A DNA stretch of 64,000 nucleotides from NCBI RefSeq assembly GCF_047149785.1, contig NZ_BAAGBE010000001.1, positions 62,001-126,000 on the forward strand, given 5' to 3'. This document shows positions 62,801 to 64,000 of the stretch, piece by piece. The stretch comes from Nitrobacter sp047149785 (GTDB lineage: Bacteria > Pseudomonadota > Alphaproteobacteria > Rhizobiales > Xanthobacteraceae). Made by a program: the position numbers and the translations under genes. Position 1 is the stretch's first letter, and every line of letters starts with the position of its first letter. The notes under the pieces are model-generated. The model made no database searches and was not told the DNA's origin. It saw only the letters and a program-made list of their open reading frames with translations.

Positions 62801-63304
62801 TGAAAACCTTTCTCGGTCCCTGTAGGGATCCGGCCGGTTTGGTACAGTGCATCAAACCAAGATCCCCGACCCAGGCAACCGTTTCAACTTCGTACCTCTG
62901 GATACAGAACGGGAGCGATCCGGTACCTACTGAACTCGTACCGGATCGCTTGGAAGTTTGCGGCGGGGGGAGGAACTCAGGACCCTCGCCACACGCAAAC
63001 CCTACACCTCTCAAAAGAAATATCAAGAATATATCTTTACGACTTTCGTCTCCCCTCGTGCGTCATCTCCAGTAACCTCTTGCGCTATGCCGTCGCCATT
63101 TCCGCTTGCCTACAAGGTCGCGGCAGCCCCTTATCCGTCAGGGTAATCACGCCGCCTCTTCTGCCGTCCTGTTCACGACTCGGCCGCACTCCATTCATCG
63201 CCGCAGGCTGGACGATGAATGGAAAGCCTTGCCGGAACGAGACCTGTACAATTTTCGCTTATCGCGGCAATTCGAATGAACGCCCGCCGTGCTTGAATGC
63301 CGGT
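62801..63304. other. Stretch without a supported gene
   Basis: About 500 bp, containing the inverted repeat at 62914-62950. No gene recognised. Confidence 0.45.
62914..62950. repeat. Perfect 13-bp inverted repeat
   Basis: AGCGATCCGGTAC (62914-62926) and GTACCGGATCGCT (62938-62950) around an 11-base loop. No T-run follows, so it is not a standard terminator. It may be an operator or a mobile-element palindrome. Confidence 0.7.
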
Positions 63305-63585
63305 ATGGCACGACTTGCGATACTAGTGTTGGTTGCTGCGGCGGCAGGCTTCACCGGGCAAGGCCTCTTGTCGGAGATGAGCAGCCATGCGGGCCATTCC
63401 GCGGTTGGAGCGACGAGCCTCGGCTGTAACATCAAAGGGAATATCAGCCTGAACACTGGCGAGCGCATCTATCACGTGCCCGGCCAGGAGTATTATTCCG
63501 CGGCGGTCATTACAACAAAGGAGAGCGCTGGTTCTGTTCAGAAGATGAGGCGCGCGCCGCCGGATGGAGGAAGGCAATGCGGTAG
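63305..63585 (+). pseudogene. Frameshifted secreted protein (GNIS...GERIYHVPGQ domain)
   Basis: The first frame encodes a signal-like N-terminus (MARLAILVLVAAAAGFTGQG) and the conserved CNIKGNISLNTGERIYHVPG with QEYY. A second frame then supplies the expected ending HYNKGERWFCSEDEARAAGW and RKAMR with a TAG at 63583. Family members have these in one frame, so a single-base shift between about 63490 and 63510 breaks the gene. The domain often follows exported nuclease-like or cell-envelope proteins in Hyphomicrobiales; its function is unclear. Confidence 0.7.
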
Positions 63586-64000
63586 CTGCCTGGCTTCAGC
63601 CTGAGAGGGCGATATGGCAGGTTTTCGTACGTTATCTAGTTCAGGACGGACTTCGAGCGTTCAGGCGGCATTCATGGGCCCGGCGCTTTACTTCCCTCCG
63701 TTGTGATCCCGAAATTATATTTGCGTTCAGCCCGCCATGTCAGGCGGGCTTTTCGTGTCGACCGTTTGCGCTCAAGCGACCTTCGGGATTTTTCGCTGCC
63801 ATGCGCAAGGAACCGGCCGCGGTCTCGTGCATTATCGACTCAGACGGGTACCAGTACCCCTCGTCTGGTAGGTGGAAGTCGACCCGCCGGTGACCCACAT
63901 TGCCGGCGGGTTACGTCGTGCGTCGCCTGCGTTTGGTCCGAATTTTGGCCATGCCTCGCTTATGCCATGCCTCGCTCATGCGTTGTCCGGCCCGGACGGA
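63586..64000. other. Gene-free window end with hairpins
   Basis: Apart from the terminator at 63729-63753, two more palindromes are seen: CAGACGGGTAC/GTACC..CGTCTG near 63842-63868 and CCCGCCGG/CCGGCGGG near 63881-63909. No gene is supported before the window ends. Confidence 0.5.
63729..63753 (+). terminator. Rho-independent terminator
   Basis: AGCCCGCC (63729-63736), loop ATGTCA, GGCGGGCT (63743-63750), followed by TTT. An 8-bp GC-rich stem with a T-run, 144 bp after the frameshifted gene on the + strand. Confidence 0.8.

Overview
The window looks like accessory DNA from an alphaproteobacterium of the order Hyphomicrobiales, most likely near Bradyrhizobium, Rhodopseudomonas or Afipia. The evidence is the trb gene set, the cyanide-insensitive type cydAB, ModE-like/TonB receptor gene pairs, a TAGAGC...GCTCTA palindromic mini-element of the kind scattered through that group, and an alphaproteobacterial GAAC-N7-GAAC SOS box. 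No housekeeping core is present. Almost everything belongs to mobile, defence or metal-uptake functions, with much gene decay in between.

Layout. 1-5250: the distal part of a P-type conjugation operon (trbJ end, trbK, trbL, trbF, trbG, trbI and a small DUF2274 gene), all overlapping on the + strand. 5251-8621: an SOS-box-controlled cassette of a 67-residue protein, a three-Cys DUF5131 protein, its partner TcmP and a membrane protein. 8622-14702: HEPN-like and zinc-ribbon proteins, a nuclease-like protein, and a graveyard with remnants of an IS630 transposase, a restriction endonuclease-like gene and a DEDD-type exonuclease. 14703-20698: a Mokosh type I anti-phage operon (kinase-like/SF1 helicase plus phospholipase-D nuclease) with an uncharacterised third gene. 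20699-26142: LysR and UvrD remnants, a perfect 17-bp hairpin, a HEPN/Toprim protein, a frameshifted gene, a PD-(D/E)XK-like protein and a DUF4297-like nuclease gene cut by an IS21 element (26143-28621).

28622-40833: a second island. It starts beside two inverted halves of a tRNA-Arg gene and carries a DUF91/NucS-like nuclease, a complete type I restriction-modification operon (hsdM-hsdS-hsdR), an AT-rich iteron-like repeat cluster, two divergent unknown genes sharing a palindromic operator-like motif, and a tyrosine integrase. The direct repeat GCGTTGC-N8-GGCAACGCTCT lies at both ends and is a candidate att pair. 40834-44905: a PP-loop protein/membrane protein pair, a large serine recombinase with tRNA-3'-end-like repeats, and an antitoxin fragment.

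44921-60540: respiration and metal uptake. cydA, cydB and a 38-residue DUF2474 subunit form a bd-type oxidase operon. Around it lie two intact TonB-receptor/ModE-like regulator pairs and one decayed pair, two related FecE-type ATPases, one periplasmic binding protein, one FecCD permease and an embedded radical SAM enzyme. Together they suggest a partly duplicated import system for a metal or metallophore. 60541-64000 is gene-poor, with a beta/gamma-crystallin-like protein, a cupin, a small membrane protein and a frameshifted secreted-protein gene.

Start sites were chosen by ribosome binding site, overlap and family alignment from memory. No database search was possible, so family names rest on recognised motifs.
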